A DNA stretch of 64,000 nt from Promicromonospora panici (GTDB taxonomy: Bacteria > Actinomycetota > Actinomycetes > Actinomycetales > Cellulomonadaceae). The stretch spans positions 1 through 64,000 of the forward strand of contig NZ_UWYY01000008.1 in assembly GCF_900608595.1 (NCBI RefSeq). Direction: 5' to 3'. The notes under the pieces were generated by a model. That model ran no database searches. It saw nothing but the letters and a program-made list of their open reading frames with translations, and was not told where the DNA came from. Shown here in pieces: positions 34,816 through 43,727 of this stretch (positions are counted from its first letter, which is position 1; each line of letters opens with the position of its first letter). Position numbers and translations under genes: made by a program.

Positions 34816-36570
34816 GTGGACCTGCTTCGCCGGGTGATGCGCCGAGGCGCGGAACCGGCCACGGCGCGATGGCGCCCGCTCCTGCACGAGGCCGTGAACC
34901 GGCTGGACGGGTTCGTACCCCGGCGGGTGCTGCTGCTCGTCGACGGTGAACGACCCGATTCCAGCGGCGGCGCGGTCGAGGCAGCGTTCCCGGGCGCCGA
35001 GGTCGTCGTGCTCGACGGCGGCAACCACGAAGACCTGTTCGCGGCGGCGGCCGGCCAGGCGCAGGCCGACCTCGTCGTTGATGCCCGCGTCAGCCCCGCC
35101 GCCCAGAAGTACTGGGCGTTCCGCCGCCTCTTCCTCAGCCTGCGCGACGGCGGGCGCTACGTCGTCCTCACGATCCCGGACGAGGATCCGGCGTCGGACA
35201 GGACGCCGCCGGCCGCCGTCGTCGACCCCTATCGCCGGCCGGTCGAGGTGACGCCGCCGGCCGGGAGCCTCGATGACTGGCTGACGACGCTGCAGGGCGC
35301 GCGACGCTGGAGCATCGCACGGCGTCGCCGGGAGCTCACCCAGCTCGAACGGCAGCTCGTGCCCGCGGTGGGTGAGGTCGTGCGCGCCGACGAGATCCGG
35401 ATCATCACCAAGGTGGGCGAGCACCTCCTCAAGCTGGATCCCGCCGGCACGCGGTCCGCGCTGGTGCGGCGGGGCGTGCGGCACCGGGAGATCACGCGGC
35501 GGCCGGCACGTACGGTCAGCACGCCGGTCAGGCTGCACTCGAACGCACCGGAGTTCTCCGCCGCGCGGTTCCCCGCGACGGAGGAGGTCCCGGAGCTGGT
35601 GTGCCGGACGTACGAGGACGTGGTGTGCGCGCCACGGCAGGTCGTCTCGGTGGCGGGGCTGCTGCTGCCCGAGTCGTACGTGCAGCCATGGCGTCGCCCC
35701 CTCGGGCAGCTCACCGGGAACACCACCGCGAGCGAGTACGGCACGGCGCCCGTCCGCGACGGCGGTCTCCTGGAGCTCGCGGGGACCTACTTCCATCTCG
35801 ACAACGAGGTGCCTGGTCACTACGGGCACTTCCTGACGCACGACCTGACCAGGCTGTGGGCCTGGGACGAGGCGCTGGCGGCCTTTCCGGACCTCCGGAT
35901 CCTGCTGAGCGGCACGGGCGACGAGAACGCGGCTCCGGGCTTCGTCCTCGAGATGCTGGCCGCGTTCGGGATCGGGCCGGACCGAGTGACGGTCCTCGCG
36001 GGTCCGACGCGCGTCGAGCGGCTCGTGACCGCCACCCAGGCGTTCCAGCAGCCGCTCTTCCTCGCTCCCGAGGCCGCCGTCGCGTGGTCGCGGGTCCGGG
36101 ACTCCCTCGTCCGGTCGGCGGGCGAGGTCACGGTTCCCACGCACGCGTTCGTGGGGCGGACGGACCAGACACGACGCGCCTGCCGGAACGGTGTGGAGGT
36201 CGAACGACGGTTCGCGGAGGCTGGATTCGAGATCGTCCACCCCGAGCTGCTGCCGCTCGCGGTCCAGGCGAAGCTGTTCGCGCAGGCGGAGGTCATCGCA
36301 GGCTATGCGGGTTCCGGGATGATCAATGCGGTCTGGTCCCAGCGGCCCGCGACGCGGATCGTGATCTCGTCACGCTCGTACCCCGCGATCAACGAGTACC
36401 ACCTGGCCAGGCTCTTCGGATCGGACCTGCACTATCTGTGGTGCGACCCGGACGTGCCCGTGCCCGAATCGGGCATGACCAAGCAGGCGTTCCACTCAGG
36501 CTTCGCCGTCGACCTGGAGCGTGACGGAACGATGCTCGACGAGCTTCTTGGTAGCACGGGGACGATCTGA
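34816..36570 (+). CDS. GT61-family glycosyltransferase with an extra N-terminal domain
   Basis: A 584-residue protein. The C-terminal half (about 300-575) matches the GT61/DUF563 fold: HYGHFLTHDLTRLWAWDEAL corresponds to the family HW/HxLxDxLPRL region and VIAGYAGSGMINAVW to the HGAGL-N motif, here changed to YAGSG. The N-terminal 200 residues contain a Rossmann-like stretch (VLLLVDGERP, VVVLDGGNHEDL, RRLFLSLRDGGRYVVL) like a methyltransferase-type domain without an obvious SAM motif. GTG 34816 follows the Trm112 stop directly. It starts the second surface-polymer module. Donor unknown. Confidence 0.78.
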   Translation: MDLLRRVMRRGAEPATARWRPLLHEAVNRLDGFVPRRVLLLVDGERPDSSGGAVEAAFPGAEVVVLDGGNHEDLFAAAAGQAQADLVVDARVSPAAQKYWAFRRLFLSLRDGGRYVVLTIPDEDPASDRTPPAAVVDPYRRPVEVTPPAGSLDDWLTTLQGARRWSIARRRRELTQLERQLVPAVGEVVRADEIRIITKVGEHLLKLDPAGTRSALVRRGVRHREITRRPARTVSTPVRLHSNAPEFSAARFPATEEVPELVCRTYEDVVCAPRQVVSVAGLLLPESYVQPWRRPLGQLTGNTTASEYGTAPVRDGGLLELAGTYFHLDNEVPGHYGHFLTHDLTRLWAWDEALAAFPDLRILLSGTGDENAAPGFVLEMLAAFGIGPDRVTVLAGPTRVERLVTATQAFQQPLFLAPEAAVAWSRVRDSLVRSAGEVTVPTHAFVGRTDQTRRACRNGVEVERRFAEAGFEIVHPELLPLAVQAKLFAQAEVIAGYAGSGMINAVWSQRPATRIVISSRSYPAINEYHLARLFGSDLHYLWCDPDVPVPESGMTKQAFHSGFAVDLERDGTMLDELLGSTGTI

Positions 36571-36575
36571 ATGGA

Positions 36576-36581
36576 TAGTCT
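36576..36581 (+). promoter_or_regulatory. -10 box of a predicted leaderless promoter for the 36589 gene
   Basis: TAGTCT lies 7 nt before ATG 36589 and just after the GT61 stop at 36570. Confidence 0.4.
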
Positions 36582-36588
36582 CTCGAAC

Positions 36589-37845
36589 ATGTCAGAAACG
36601 CCGTTCAGCGGTGGTGATGTGCTGATCACGCAGGGCCGGCTCAGGGGTATGGGCGGCTCGGAGATGATCGCGCTCGAGATGGCGGAGCACTTCGCGGCCG
36701 CGGGCACCCGAGTCGTCGTGGTGGCGCGGTCGATCGACGACAAGATCGCCTCGCTGTTCACGGCGGTGCCCGGTGTCGAGGTCCGGGAGAGCACGTGGCC
36801 GGGTCTCGACGACCGGCTGACCTCCGTCCCGTTCTCGCTCGTCTGGATACACCACAACCTCGTCCCCGGCGCCGTGCTGCGGGGCGCCGTCGACGCCCCC
36901 GTCGTCTTCGCCCACCTGTCGGCGACAGTTGCGGCCGAGGCGCCCCTGGTGCCAGGGCTCGAGGCGGCGCTGGCGTCAGCCGTGGTCTTCAACTCGCCGG
37001 AGTCGCGCGATGCGCAGGTCGCTCTGGGGCTTTACGAGCAGGTAGCTCCCGAGCGGCTCCACGTCTTCCCGAACCCGGCACCCGACCCGTTCGGGGAGGT
37101 GCTCGACCGGGTGCCTGGCGAGCGTCCCAGGCTCCTCGTGGTCTCGAACCACATTCCTCAGGACCTGCACCGGGCGCTCAGGCGGGTCGGAGGCACGTTC
37201 GACGTGACGCTCGTCGGGCAGCAGACTCATCTGGGTGCCACGCCGCAGCGTGTCGACGCCGAGCTGGTAGCCGCTCACGACGCCGTGGTGAGCATCGGCA
37301 AGACCGTCCAGTACGCGCTGGTCGCCGGCCGGGCGGTGTTCTGCTACGACCGGTTCGGCGGGCCGGGCTGGCTGGACACCGAGAACGTCGACAGCGCGGC
37401 AGCGACGAACTTCTCCGGACGAGGGTTCGACAAGCGGCGCCCGGCCGAGCTCGCCGGAGAGCTCATCGACGGCTGGGAGCGAGGTCTCGAGTTCTCGCGC
37501 GCGTACCGGGAGACCGCGATACACAGGTACCGGCTCTCCGACGCGTTGCAAGAGCTGCGTACGAAGGTCGAGGCCGCCGGATCGCCGTCCGGCCGACCAG
37601 CGCGGGACCTGGCCGCCGCCTCGTCGCTCCTCGACCGGCTCCTCCGGTCGACGACGGTGGCCAAGGACAAGGCGGTCGCGGAGCTCAAGGTGACCGAGGC
37701 GCAGGTCGAGTCGCTCGCGAAGGAGCGGGACGCACTGCGGGCCGAGCTCGACAAGCACGTCGAGAGCCGGGTGTACCGCCTCGCGCAGCGCTACCGACGG
37801 TTGAGGCGAGCCGTGCGCGGAGGTATCCGGACGCGGTTGAGGTGA
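36589..37845 (+). CDS. glycosyltransferase (GT-B fold) with C-terminal coiled coil
   Basis: A 418-residue protein. The N-terminal domain (about 10-170) has GRLRGMGGSEMIALEMAEHFAAAG, the glycine-rich start of GT4-type enzymes. The C-terminal Rossmann domain carries VVSNHIPQDLHRAL and SIGKTVQYALVAGRAVFCYD, where a donor-binding Glu-rich loop would be expected but is weak. The last 70 residues form a coiled coil (KDKAVAELKVTEAQVESLAK) and a basic tail, as in several genes of this locus. ATG 36571 is an alternative start; 36589 is preferred because of the -10 box. It ends 28 nt from the convergent pyruvyl transferase gene. Confidence 0.75.
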   Translation: MSETPFSGGDVLITQGRLRGMGGSEMIALEMAEHFAAAGTRVVVVARSIDDKIASLFTAVPGVEVRESTWPGLDDRLTSVPFSLVWIHHNLVPGAVLRGAVDAPVVFAHLSATVAAEAPLVPGLEAALASAVVFNSPESRDAQVALGLYEQVAPERLHVFPNPAPDPFGEVLDRVPGERPRLLVVSNHIPQDLHRALRRVGGTFDVTLVGQQTHLGATPQRVDAELVAAHDAVVSIGKTVQYALVAGRAVFCYDRFGGPGWLDTENVDSAAATNFSGRGFDKRRPAELAGELIDGWERGLEFSRAYRETAIHRYRLSDALQELRTKVEAAGSPSGRPARDLAAASSLLDRLLRSTTVAKDKAVAELKVTEAQVESLAKERDALRAELDKHVESRVYRLAQRYRRLRRAVRGGIRTRLR

Positions 37846-37873
37846 GTGCCCTCCGGTGGTCGGGCGCCCGTGG

Positions 37874-39100
37874 TCAGGAGCGTGTGGCGGTCCCGGTGAT
37901 CGCCCTGGTGAAATCCGCGACCACGCGGCGGCCGTTCGACCGCGCACTGCGCGACACCCGGCGGCGTACCGCCGAGTTCGCGTAGCCCAGGACGACCTCC
38001 GCGAGGTGGCCACCCTGCTTCTTGCCGCCGGAGAAGAAGGGCTCCTCGACGACTTCCCCGCCGAACGGGACGACCTCGTACAGCGAGCGGGTCTTGTGGG
38101 AGTTCGATGCCATGAGCACAAAGGGCGTGCCGCCGAGCGATGCGAGGATGCTCGGGTGGTAACGGCCCGAGACCAGTGCCGTCGCGTTCCAGAGCAGCCG
38201 GGAAGCCGCGCTGAGCGGCACCTTGGGGTCGACGCAGACGATGCCGGTGCCGTCCAGGGTCTCTGCGAGCTTGCGGTCGGGCTCGTCAGTGCTGGCGAAG
38301 ACCGTCTCGACGCCGCGCGACGCGAGCTGGTCGGCGAACGCGATCATCGTGTTGCGGAACCGGGCATGGTTGATCCGGTAGCGCGAGGTCCCGGAGACGA
38401 CGGCGTACGGCCGGCGCTCCACGAGCAGCCGTTGGACGGAGATGGGCAGGCCTTCGGTCTCCGGTGAGAACGCGTCCCGCCGCGCGAGGTCGGTGCGCGC
38501 GTACGCCGCCCAGGAGAAGAGCGCATCCGGGCTCCACGTCGCGTCCAGGCGCGGAAAGAGCTCGCGGTGCAGGGCGAGGCTGTGGGGGTCGCGGTACACG
38601 ACCGAGTCGCACAGCTCGATGGTCGCGCCGACCTGGTCGATGATGAGCTGCTCGTGGTCGGGCGGGGTCGGCCCGTGGGAGAGGATCGAGTTGAGCAGGT
38701 GGACGGGCTTGCCCAGCTTCTTGGCGGCGCGCATGGTGGCCAGCGTGCGCACGAGGGTGAGGCGTTCCCTCAGGATGAGGTCGCCCTCGCCGTTCACCAC
38801 CAGCTCGTCGGCCCCCTCCAGCATGTCGTGCAGCTCGATCAGCAGGGCTGACGCTCCGCTCGGCGGCGAGGCGATCTCGGTGGCGATGTCGTCCACGAGA
38901 TCGAACACCGTCCGGCCCGGGGTCCTCTGGTCATGTTCCGTGAGCTGCTGAAGGATGTACGGTGCCCCGATCGCCGACTCGATCCGACGTCCGGCGGAAC
39001 CCTCGATGATCCGGCCGAGCGCGAGGCTGGTGGACCGCCCTCCCCAGTTCGACCGGGTGAGTGGGTCGTGCAGGCGATAGACAGAGCTCTTGACGGGCAC
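37874..39100 (-). CDS. polysaccharide pyruvyl transferase family protein
   Basis: A 408-residue protein of the PF04230 (CsaB/WcaK) family, which adds pyruvate ketals to surface polysaccharides or related groups. The N-terminal Rossmann-type half has ADELVVNGEGDLIL, in the place of the family GGG(L/I) loop, and the C-terminal half has LVSGRYHPSILASLGGTPFVLM followed by SHKT, the conserved Arg-His and Lys positions. It lacks the SGWQWN segment shared by the other three pyruvyl transferases of this window, so it belongs to a different branch. Direct repeats of GGGTGAAC (minus-strand sense) lie about 110-140 bp upstream. Confidence 0.85.
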   Translation of the reverse strand: MPVKSSVYRLHDPLTRSNWGGRSTSLALGRIIEGSAGRRIESAIGAPYILQQLTEHDQRTPGRTVFDLVDDIATEIASPPSGASALLIELHDMLEGADELVVNGEGDLILRERLTLVRTLATMRAAKKLGKPVHLLNSILSHGPTPPDHEQLIIDQVGATIELCDSVVYRDPHSLALHRELFPRLDATWSPDALFSWAAYARTDLARRDAFSPETEGLPISVQRLLVERRPYAVVSGTSRYRINHARFRNTMIAFADQLASRGVETVFASTDEPDRKLAETLDGTGIVCVDPKVPLSAASRLLWNATALVSGRYHPSILASLGGTPFVLMASNSHKTRSLYEVVPFGGEVVEEPFFSGGKKQGGHLAEVVLGYANSAVRRRVSRSARSNGRRVVADFTRAITGTATRS

Positions 39101-39208
39101 GGTTTTCCTTGAGGTCTCGATGGCCCGTCCGGGGATCTGTTGGACGGCCAGCTGAGATTACGATGTCGCGGCCTGTACAGAGCCGGTTTTTGGGCCCACT
39201 TTCCGGGA

Positions 39209-39246
39209 GTTCACCCGCTGTCCTGCCGATAGTTCACCCGTTGTCC
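39209..39246. repeat. 23-bp-period direct repeat GTTCACCC upstream of a pyruvyl transferase
   Basis: GTTCACCCGCTGTCC (39209-39223) and GTTCACCCGTTGTCC (39232-39246) differ at one base and are spaced 23 bp start to start. Read toward the pyruvyl transferase gene they are GGGTGAAC repeats. The same spacing and core occur upstream of the second sulfotransferase (45136-45166). An operator role is speculative. The rest of the 39101-39271 gap shows no gene. Confidence 0.5.
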
Positions 39247-39271
39247 GGAATGTGCGCGCCATGGCTGTGTT

Positions 39272-40570
39272 TCAATCTGCGCGGATGCTCTTGAACCAGG
39301 ACGACGGCACGTCGCCCGCGATCGTGTGGTCGCCGACCAGCGACCGGATCTCGTCGGCCTTGCCCGAGATGCTTCTGGTGACACCGGTCGGTGACGTCGC
39401 CACCAGCGTCCGGGCCTGACCGCTCGAGTACTTGTCGGCGACCCGGATGGACGCGACCCGCAACAGGCCGAACAGGTCCTGCGCCGCCGCCTGCCCGATC
39501 GCCCGGTACCAGCGCGCATAGCCGTTGCCCGGCGCCGCCGCCGAGTACGGGTCCGCGACGGATCGCTCGTACGGGACGAAGGAGGACCACACGTCCTCGG
39601 AGTTCGCGGTGCGCCCGCCGCTCGACGAGTAGTAGTGGGCGGTGACCGTCTCGCCGCCGTAGGTCAGCACGCTTCCGCTGGTGAGCGAGGTGGTGGTGGA
39701 TCGGACGGCGTTGCGCCAGTAGTCGTTCGCGAAGCCGGACGCGTGCTTCCACCCGGAGAAGTACTGGTCGCGCACGTCGTCCACGACGTGGCACTCGCAG
39801 ACGGGGTTCCGCTGCCGCATCTTGAGCACCGCGTAGGAACGTGCGACGACGGCCTGGGCGCGCAGCGCCTCCTGCCCGCCGGTCGTGCCCCACGACGCGG
39901 GCATCTCGGCGAGGCCGTACAGGTACTGGGTGTTGAGTCGCAGCCGGTTCACGATGTTCGGCACGCCCTCCGACGCGCTGAGCAGGAGCTGCCCGTACCG
40001 GTAGGACCCGTGCGCGCCCGCGACGGTCACCGTCGCCGGCGTCGCGTCCGGCCGGTAGTAGGGAGTGCCGGCCCACTGCAGCACCATGCGCTCGCGCTTG
40101 ATCGTGCGGCCGCTCGGGAGCCGCACCAGGCCGTCGCCCTTCGACGTCGACATGCCCAGCGTGCCCGAGCCGCGGGCGATGGTCTGCGTGCCCACGCGCA
40201 GCCGCCACCCGCCGTCGTGCACGGTGATCTTCGTGGCGGTCGTGTCCTCGTAACCGGAGAACGAGTACGGCTCCGGCCCGTACACCTGGACGTCGATCAG
40301 CGCCTTGGTGGCGACCCGGGCAGCGGCGGAGCCCCGGTAGTAGTGGGCGAGGATCCCCGTGGCGGAGCTGCCCCGGCGGGACATCTCGTACGCGCCGTAC
40401 TGCGGCATCCCGATGCCGTGCCCGTAGCCGGAGCCGGTGATCACGAACTTGCCCGGTACGGCGGCCGACGCCGTACCCGGCGTCGCGACGAGCGTCGCCG
40501 CGACCAGGGCGAGGGTCAGGAGCAGACGGCCCCAGCGATGCGGTCGGTTGGTATCAGTTCGGGTGTTCAT
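39272..40570 (-). CDS. secreted SpoIID/LytB-domain protein
   Basis: A 432-residue protein with a clear signal peptide (basic start, hydrophobic core at about 16-34, cleavage near ASA-AVP). The mature part carries ITGSGYGHGIGMPQYGAYEMSRRG and, later, GGQEALRAQAVVARSYAV, both SpoIID signatures; SpoIID is a lytic transglycosylase in spore formers. In many actinobacterial proteins the GHGxGMxQYGA motif is near the N-terminus, as here. Predicted to act on peptidoglycan outside the membrane. It is divergent from a secreted amidase, which suggests a wall-remodelling pair. Confidence 0.88.
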   Translation of the reverse strand: MNTRTDTNRPHRWGRLLLTLALVAATLVATPGTASAAVPGKFVITGSGYGHGIGMPQYGAYEMSRRGSSATGILAHYYRGSAAARVATKALIDVQVYGPEPYSFSGYEDTTATKITVHDGGWRLRVGTQTIARGSGTLGMSTSKGDGLVRLPSGRTIKRERMVLQWAGTPYYRPDATPATVTVAGAHGSYRYGQLLLSASEGVPNIVNRLRLNTQYLYGLAEMPASWGTTGGQEALRAQAVVARSYAVLKMRQRNPVCECHVVDDVRDQYFSGWKHASGFANDYWRNAVRSTTTSLTSGSVLTYGGETVTAHYYSSSGGRTANSEDVWSSFVPYERSVADPYSAAAPGNGYARWYRAIGQAAAQDLFGLLRVASIRVADKYSSGQARTLVATSPTGVTRSISGKADEIRSLVGDHTIAGDVPSSWFKSIRAD

Positions 40571-40682
40571 GTGCGCTCATTTCCTTCCAGCCACTGTGCA
40601 TCACTGGAGTGCGGACGGCACGTCGGCGAGGGCGAGTGGGCGATTCGTCGGGATCTTCGGTGCGGTACGGCTCGGCCGTGGT

Positions 40683-40688
40683 TACGGT
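40683..40688 (+). promoter_or_regulatory. -10 box of a predicted leaderless promoter for the amidase
   Basis: TACGGT lies 7 nt before ATG 40696, which supports that start over upstream in-frame codons. Confidence 0.45.
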
Positions 40689-40695
40689 CGAGCAG

Positions 40696-42600
40696 ATGAG
40701 GCCACTCGTACGCCGCACGACCACGGCATCCCTGGTGCTCGCGCTCGCGATCGGCGGAGTACTGCTCCCGGCGGTCGAGCTGCCCCTGCCCGAGGCCGCC
40801 GCCGTACCGCCGGAGGTCGGCGTCGTGCCGGTCGCGGGGATCGACGCGACGGCGCGCAGGGACCCGACCGCCCTGGGCAGGGCCGAGGGCCACGCGGTTC
40901 CCCACGCCCAGGACCACGCGGACGGTCCGGCCGCGCCCGGCCGGCTCGCGGCGCTCAGCGGCCGCGCGGAGACGCTGGAGTTCCTCGTCGCCGGTGTCAC
41001 GTGGGACGCGGGCACGGCGGAAGAGGTCACCGAGGTGGCGCTGCGGGTCCGCGAGGACCGGGGCTGGGGCGGCTGGCAGTCGGTCGGCGTGGAGAACATC
41101 GGTTCGGACGGCGGCGCGGCGACCGACGGGCGGGCCGGTACGGAACCGTTCCTCTCCACCGGCGCGGACGCCGTCCAGGTGCGCGTCCGGACGCTGAGCG
41201 GGCGGGCGCCGTCGGGCCTGCGGGTCGACGTGGTGGACCCGGGCGTCGCGGCCGCCGACCGGTCGGCCACACGGCCGCCGAGCTCGGCGACCGCGGCGAC
41301 CGGCGACGAGATCCGGCCCGCGCTGGTCCCCCGCAGCGGCTGGGGCGCCGACGAGTCGCTCGGGTCGATGTGGCCGGAGGTGTCGGGCCGGCTGGACGCG
41401 CTGTACGTGCATCACACGGCGGGCACGAACTCCTACAGCCGGAGCCAGTCGGCCGCCATCGTCCGCGGCATCCACGCGTACCACACGAAGTCGCGCGGCT
41501 GGCCGGACATCGGCTACCAGTTCCTCGTGGACCGGTACGGGACGGTCTTCGTGGGGCGCAGGGAGGCGGCCACCGACAATCCGATCGGCGCGCAGGCCGG
41601 GGGCTTCAACACGGGCACCATCGGCGTCTCGGCGATGGGCAACTTCGAGACGACGGGCCCCACCGCCTCGATGCTGCGCAGCCTGGAGCGGGTGCTCGCC
41701 TGGAAGGCGTACCGCTATCACGTGCCCGTGACCGGGTCGGTCTCCCTGCCCAACGGAGGCAGCCCGGACTCGAACACGCGCAGCAGCCCGGGCGGCGTCG
41801 TCCGGGTGCCGCGGATCCTGGGGCACCGCACCACGCACTGGACCGCGTGCCCGGGGGAGCGCCTGCAGTCCCGGCTGCCCGCGATCCGGCGGACGGTCAA
41901 AGCGATGAAGGACGCCGCCCTCGACCGCTACGGCACCGTCCGGTACCCGACCGGCGAGATCCAGCCGCATGCCGCGACGGCGAACCAGTACCCGATCCAG
42001 TGGCCTGCCCGCACGCGCTTCTCTTGGGACCCCGAGCCCGGGGCCGTGCGCTACCAGGTGCTGGAGCGGTACGCGGGGTACGGGTCGCCGATGCCGAACG
42101 AGCGCTACTGGCGCCGCATCATCACGGTTTCGGGCACCTCGGCCAACCTGTACGCCGCCGAGGGGCTCTCGGTGCAGTACGCGATACGGGCAGTGGACAG
42201 TGCCGGCCGGCTCGGTCCCGTCTCGCACCTCGTGCGGACCAGCCGCCCCGTGCCGTTCACGGCGATGGCCCGCACCACGGGCACCTGGGCGCGCGTTTCC
42301 GACGGCGACTACTTCCGCGACCGGGCGTGGTCCACGATCCACGCCGACAGCCGGCTGGTCGTGTCCGGCGTCGAACGCGTGACACAGGTCCGGGTCATGG
42401 TGGCGACGGCGCCCGGCCGCGGCAGGGTGGCCGTGTACGTCGGCAGCACCCGCGTCGGGGTGATCAACACCGACGCCCCGAGCGACGCGCAACGAGTCTT
42501 GACCGTCCGGCTCCCGGAGGCGATGTCCGGACGGGTGACGCTGCGGACGCTCGACGAGGCGAGAGTGCGGGTCAGCGGGGTCGCGTTCGTGCGGTGGTGA
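40696..42600 (+). CDS. secreted N-acetylmuramoyl-L-alanine amidase (PGRP/Amidase_2 domain)
   Basis: A 634-residue exported protein. The signal peptide (MRPLVRRTTTASLVLALAIG onward) ends near residue 35. A beta-rich region (about 60-195) precedes the amidase domain (about 210-410), which contains PRSGWGADE, the zinc-binding LYVHHTAGTN, IGYQFLVDRYGTVFVGR, and ILGHRTTHWTACPGERL, which carries the later zinc-binding His and Cys. Roughly 200 C-terminal residues form beta-sandwich-like repeats. It would cleave the lactyl-amide bond of peptidoglycan. The frame is open further upstream, but ATG 40696 fits both the signal peptide and the -10 box. Confidence 0.9.
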   Translation: MRPLVRRTTTASLVLALAIGGVLLPAVELPLPEAAAVPPEVGVVPVAGIDATARRDPTALGRAEGHAVPHAQDHADGPAAPGRLAALSGRAETLEFLVAGVTWDAGTAEEVTEVALRVREDRGWGGWQSVGVENIGSDGGAATDGRAGTEPFLSTGADAVQVRVRTLSGRAPSGLRVDVVDPGVAAADRSATRPPSSATAATGDEIRPALVPRSGWGADESLGSMWPEVSGRLDALYVHHTAGTNSYSRSQSAAIVRGIHAYHTKSRGWPDIGYQFLVDRYGTVFVGRREAATDNPIGAQAGGFNTGTIGVSAMGNFETTGPTASMLRSLERVLAWKAYRYHVPVTGSVSLPNGGSPDSNTRSSPGGVVRVPRILGHRTTHWTACPGERLQSRLPAIRRTVKAMKDAALDRYGTVRYPTGEIQPHAATANQYPIQWPARTRFSWDPEPGAVRYQVLERYAGYGSPMPNERYWRRIITVSGTSANLYAAEGLSVQYAIRAVDSAGRLGPVSHLVRTSRPVPFTAMARTTGTWARVSDGDYFRDRAWSTIHADSRLVVSGVERVTQVRVMVATAPGRGRVAVYVGSTRVGVINTDAPSDAQRVLTVRLPEAMSGRVTLRTLDEARVRVSGVAFVRW

Positions 42601-42643
42601 GGCACTGACGTAGGAACTTCACGGTGCGGGTTAAATCCGCCTG

Positions 42644-42649
42644 TATCCT
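42644..42649 (+). promoter_or_regulatory. possible -10 box for sulfotransferase 1
   Basis: TATCCT lies 34 nt before GTG 42684, and a GAAAGG ribosome site lies between them. No good -35 at standard spacing is seen. Confidence 0.35.
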
Positions 42650-42683
42650 CGTGGGCGTTCATCGTCCCGAAAGGTTGATTTCC

Positions 42684-43619
42684 GTGAAGCACCTCGTCCT
42701 GCACGTCGGCGCCCACAAGACCGGTACGACGCTGGTGCAGAAGGCCCTGCAGACCAACCGCGAGGCGTTCGCCGCCCGCGGCTACGACGTCCTGATCCGC
42801 AACGAGTACGAGAACCTCACGGAGGGCTACCACTCGCGGTGGCGGCGTCAGGGCGGGAGCCTCGGCAACGTCACGAAGGCATTCGAGATGGTCCGCGACG
42901 CCGCGACCCACGACAGCCTGGTCATCTCGCACGAGGACCTCCTGGCCTCGGTGCACTCGTTCCGGACCGGGCCCCTGTACGCGCCCGCGGACAACGTCCT
43001 GCGCATCGCCCACAAGGTGCTGGAGCCGGAGCGCACCACGGTGCTGCTCTACGTGCGCCGCCAGGACCGGTTCGTCGAGAGCTCCTACCTCCAGACCGTC
43101 CGGGTGGGCTCGACCAAGTCCTTCGCGGAGTTCATGAAGCCCGTGACGACGGAGAACCTGCGGTGGGACAGCCTCGTCGACAAGATCAAGGACTCGATCC
43201 CCGCGGGCTCCGAGGTGCGCGTCAACTACTTCGAGGGCATCAAGGAGCTCCGCTCGCGGCCGTTCGTGCGCGAGTTCTTCCAGCAGACCGGTGTGGGTGT
43301 CGATCCCAAGTTCGCGTTCAACACGGAGGCCGTCAACCGCGGGTATTCTGATGCGGCACTGAAGTTGGCGCTCGTCGGCAACGGCGAGCTCGAGTCGGAG
43401 GACCGGCGCAAGCTGCGGCTGTTCCTCGACGCCAACTTCTCCAACGTGACGCACCCTTCACCGCTGCTCTTGACCAAGGAACAGCGTGAGGAGATGCTGT
43501 CCGCGCTCGCGCCGTCGAACAAGGCGCTGCACGAGATGATCACCAGCGGCCTCTCGAAGGGCGCGGTGGACCTCGAGGTGAACAGGGGCGAGTCGCCCTA
43601 CCTTCCCAGCGGGAAGTGA
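42684..43619 (+). CDS. sulfotransferase-family protein, copy 1
   Basis: A 311-residue P-loop sulfotransferase-like protein. HVGAHKTGTTLVQKAL at the N-terminus is the PAPS 5'-phosphosulfate loop, and LYVRRQDRFVESSYLQTVR carries the Arg and Ser of the 3'-phosphate-binding region. The C-terminus ends near SNVTHPSPLLLTKEQRE. It would move sulfate from PAPS to a glycan hydroxyl in the cytoplasm. GTG 42684, preceded by GAAAGG, is chosen because the paralogue starts at the same point (KHLVLH). It is followed by a pyruvyl transferase; the same gene pair recurs at 45218-47706. Confidence 0.85.
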   Translation: MKHLVLHVGAHKTGTTLVQKALQTNREAFAARGYDVLIRNEYENLTEGYHSRWRRQGGSLGNVTKAFEMVRDAATHDSLVISHEDLLASVHSFRTGPLYAPADNVLRIAHKVLEPERTTVLLYVRRQDRFVESSYLQTVRVGSTKSFAEFMKPVTTENLRWDSLVDKIKDSIPAGSEVRVNYFEGIKELRSRPFVREFFQQTGVGVDPKFAFNTEAVNRGYSDAALKLALVGNGELESEDRRKLRLFLDANFSNVTHPSPLLLTKEQREEMLSALAPSNKALHEMITSGLSKGAVDLEVNRGESPYLPSGK

Positions 43620-43639
43620 ACCGGCTCGCTCGACGACTC

Positions 43640-43661
43640 CCCGCCGTCCCCGGACGGCGGG
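43640..43661 (+). terminator. hairpin between sulfotransferase 1 and pyruvyl transferase 1
   Basis: Perfect palindrome: CCCGCCGTCC, a 2-nt centre, then GGACGGCGGG. No T-tract follows. It may separate the two genes into different transcripts. Confidence 0.55.
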
Positions 43662-43727
43662 CTTGGCAGAACTGACCCAGTGATCAAGGATGGTGCCCGT
43701 GCATTCCAAGAACCGGCGCGTGACACG

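Noticed and set aside
37846..37873. Short gap between convergent genes checked for a hairpin
   Set aside because: Only a weak GC-rich stem is possible in 28 nt; not reported as a terminator.
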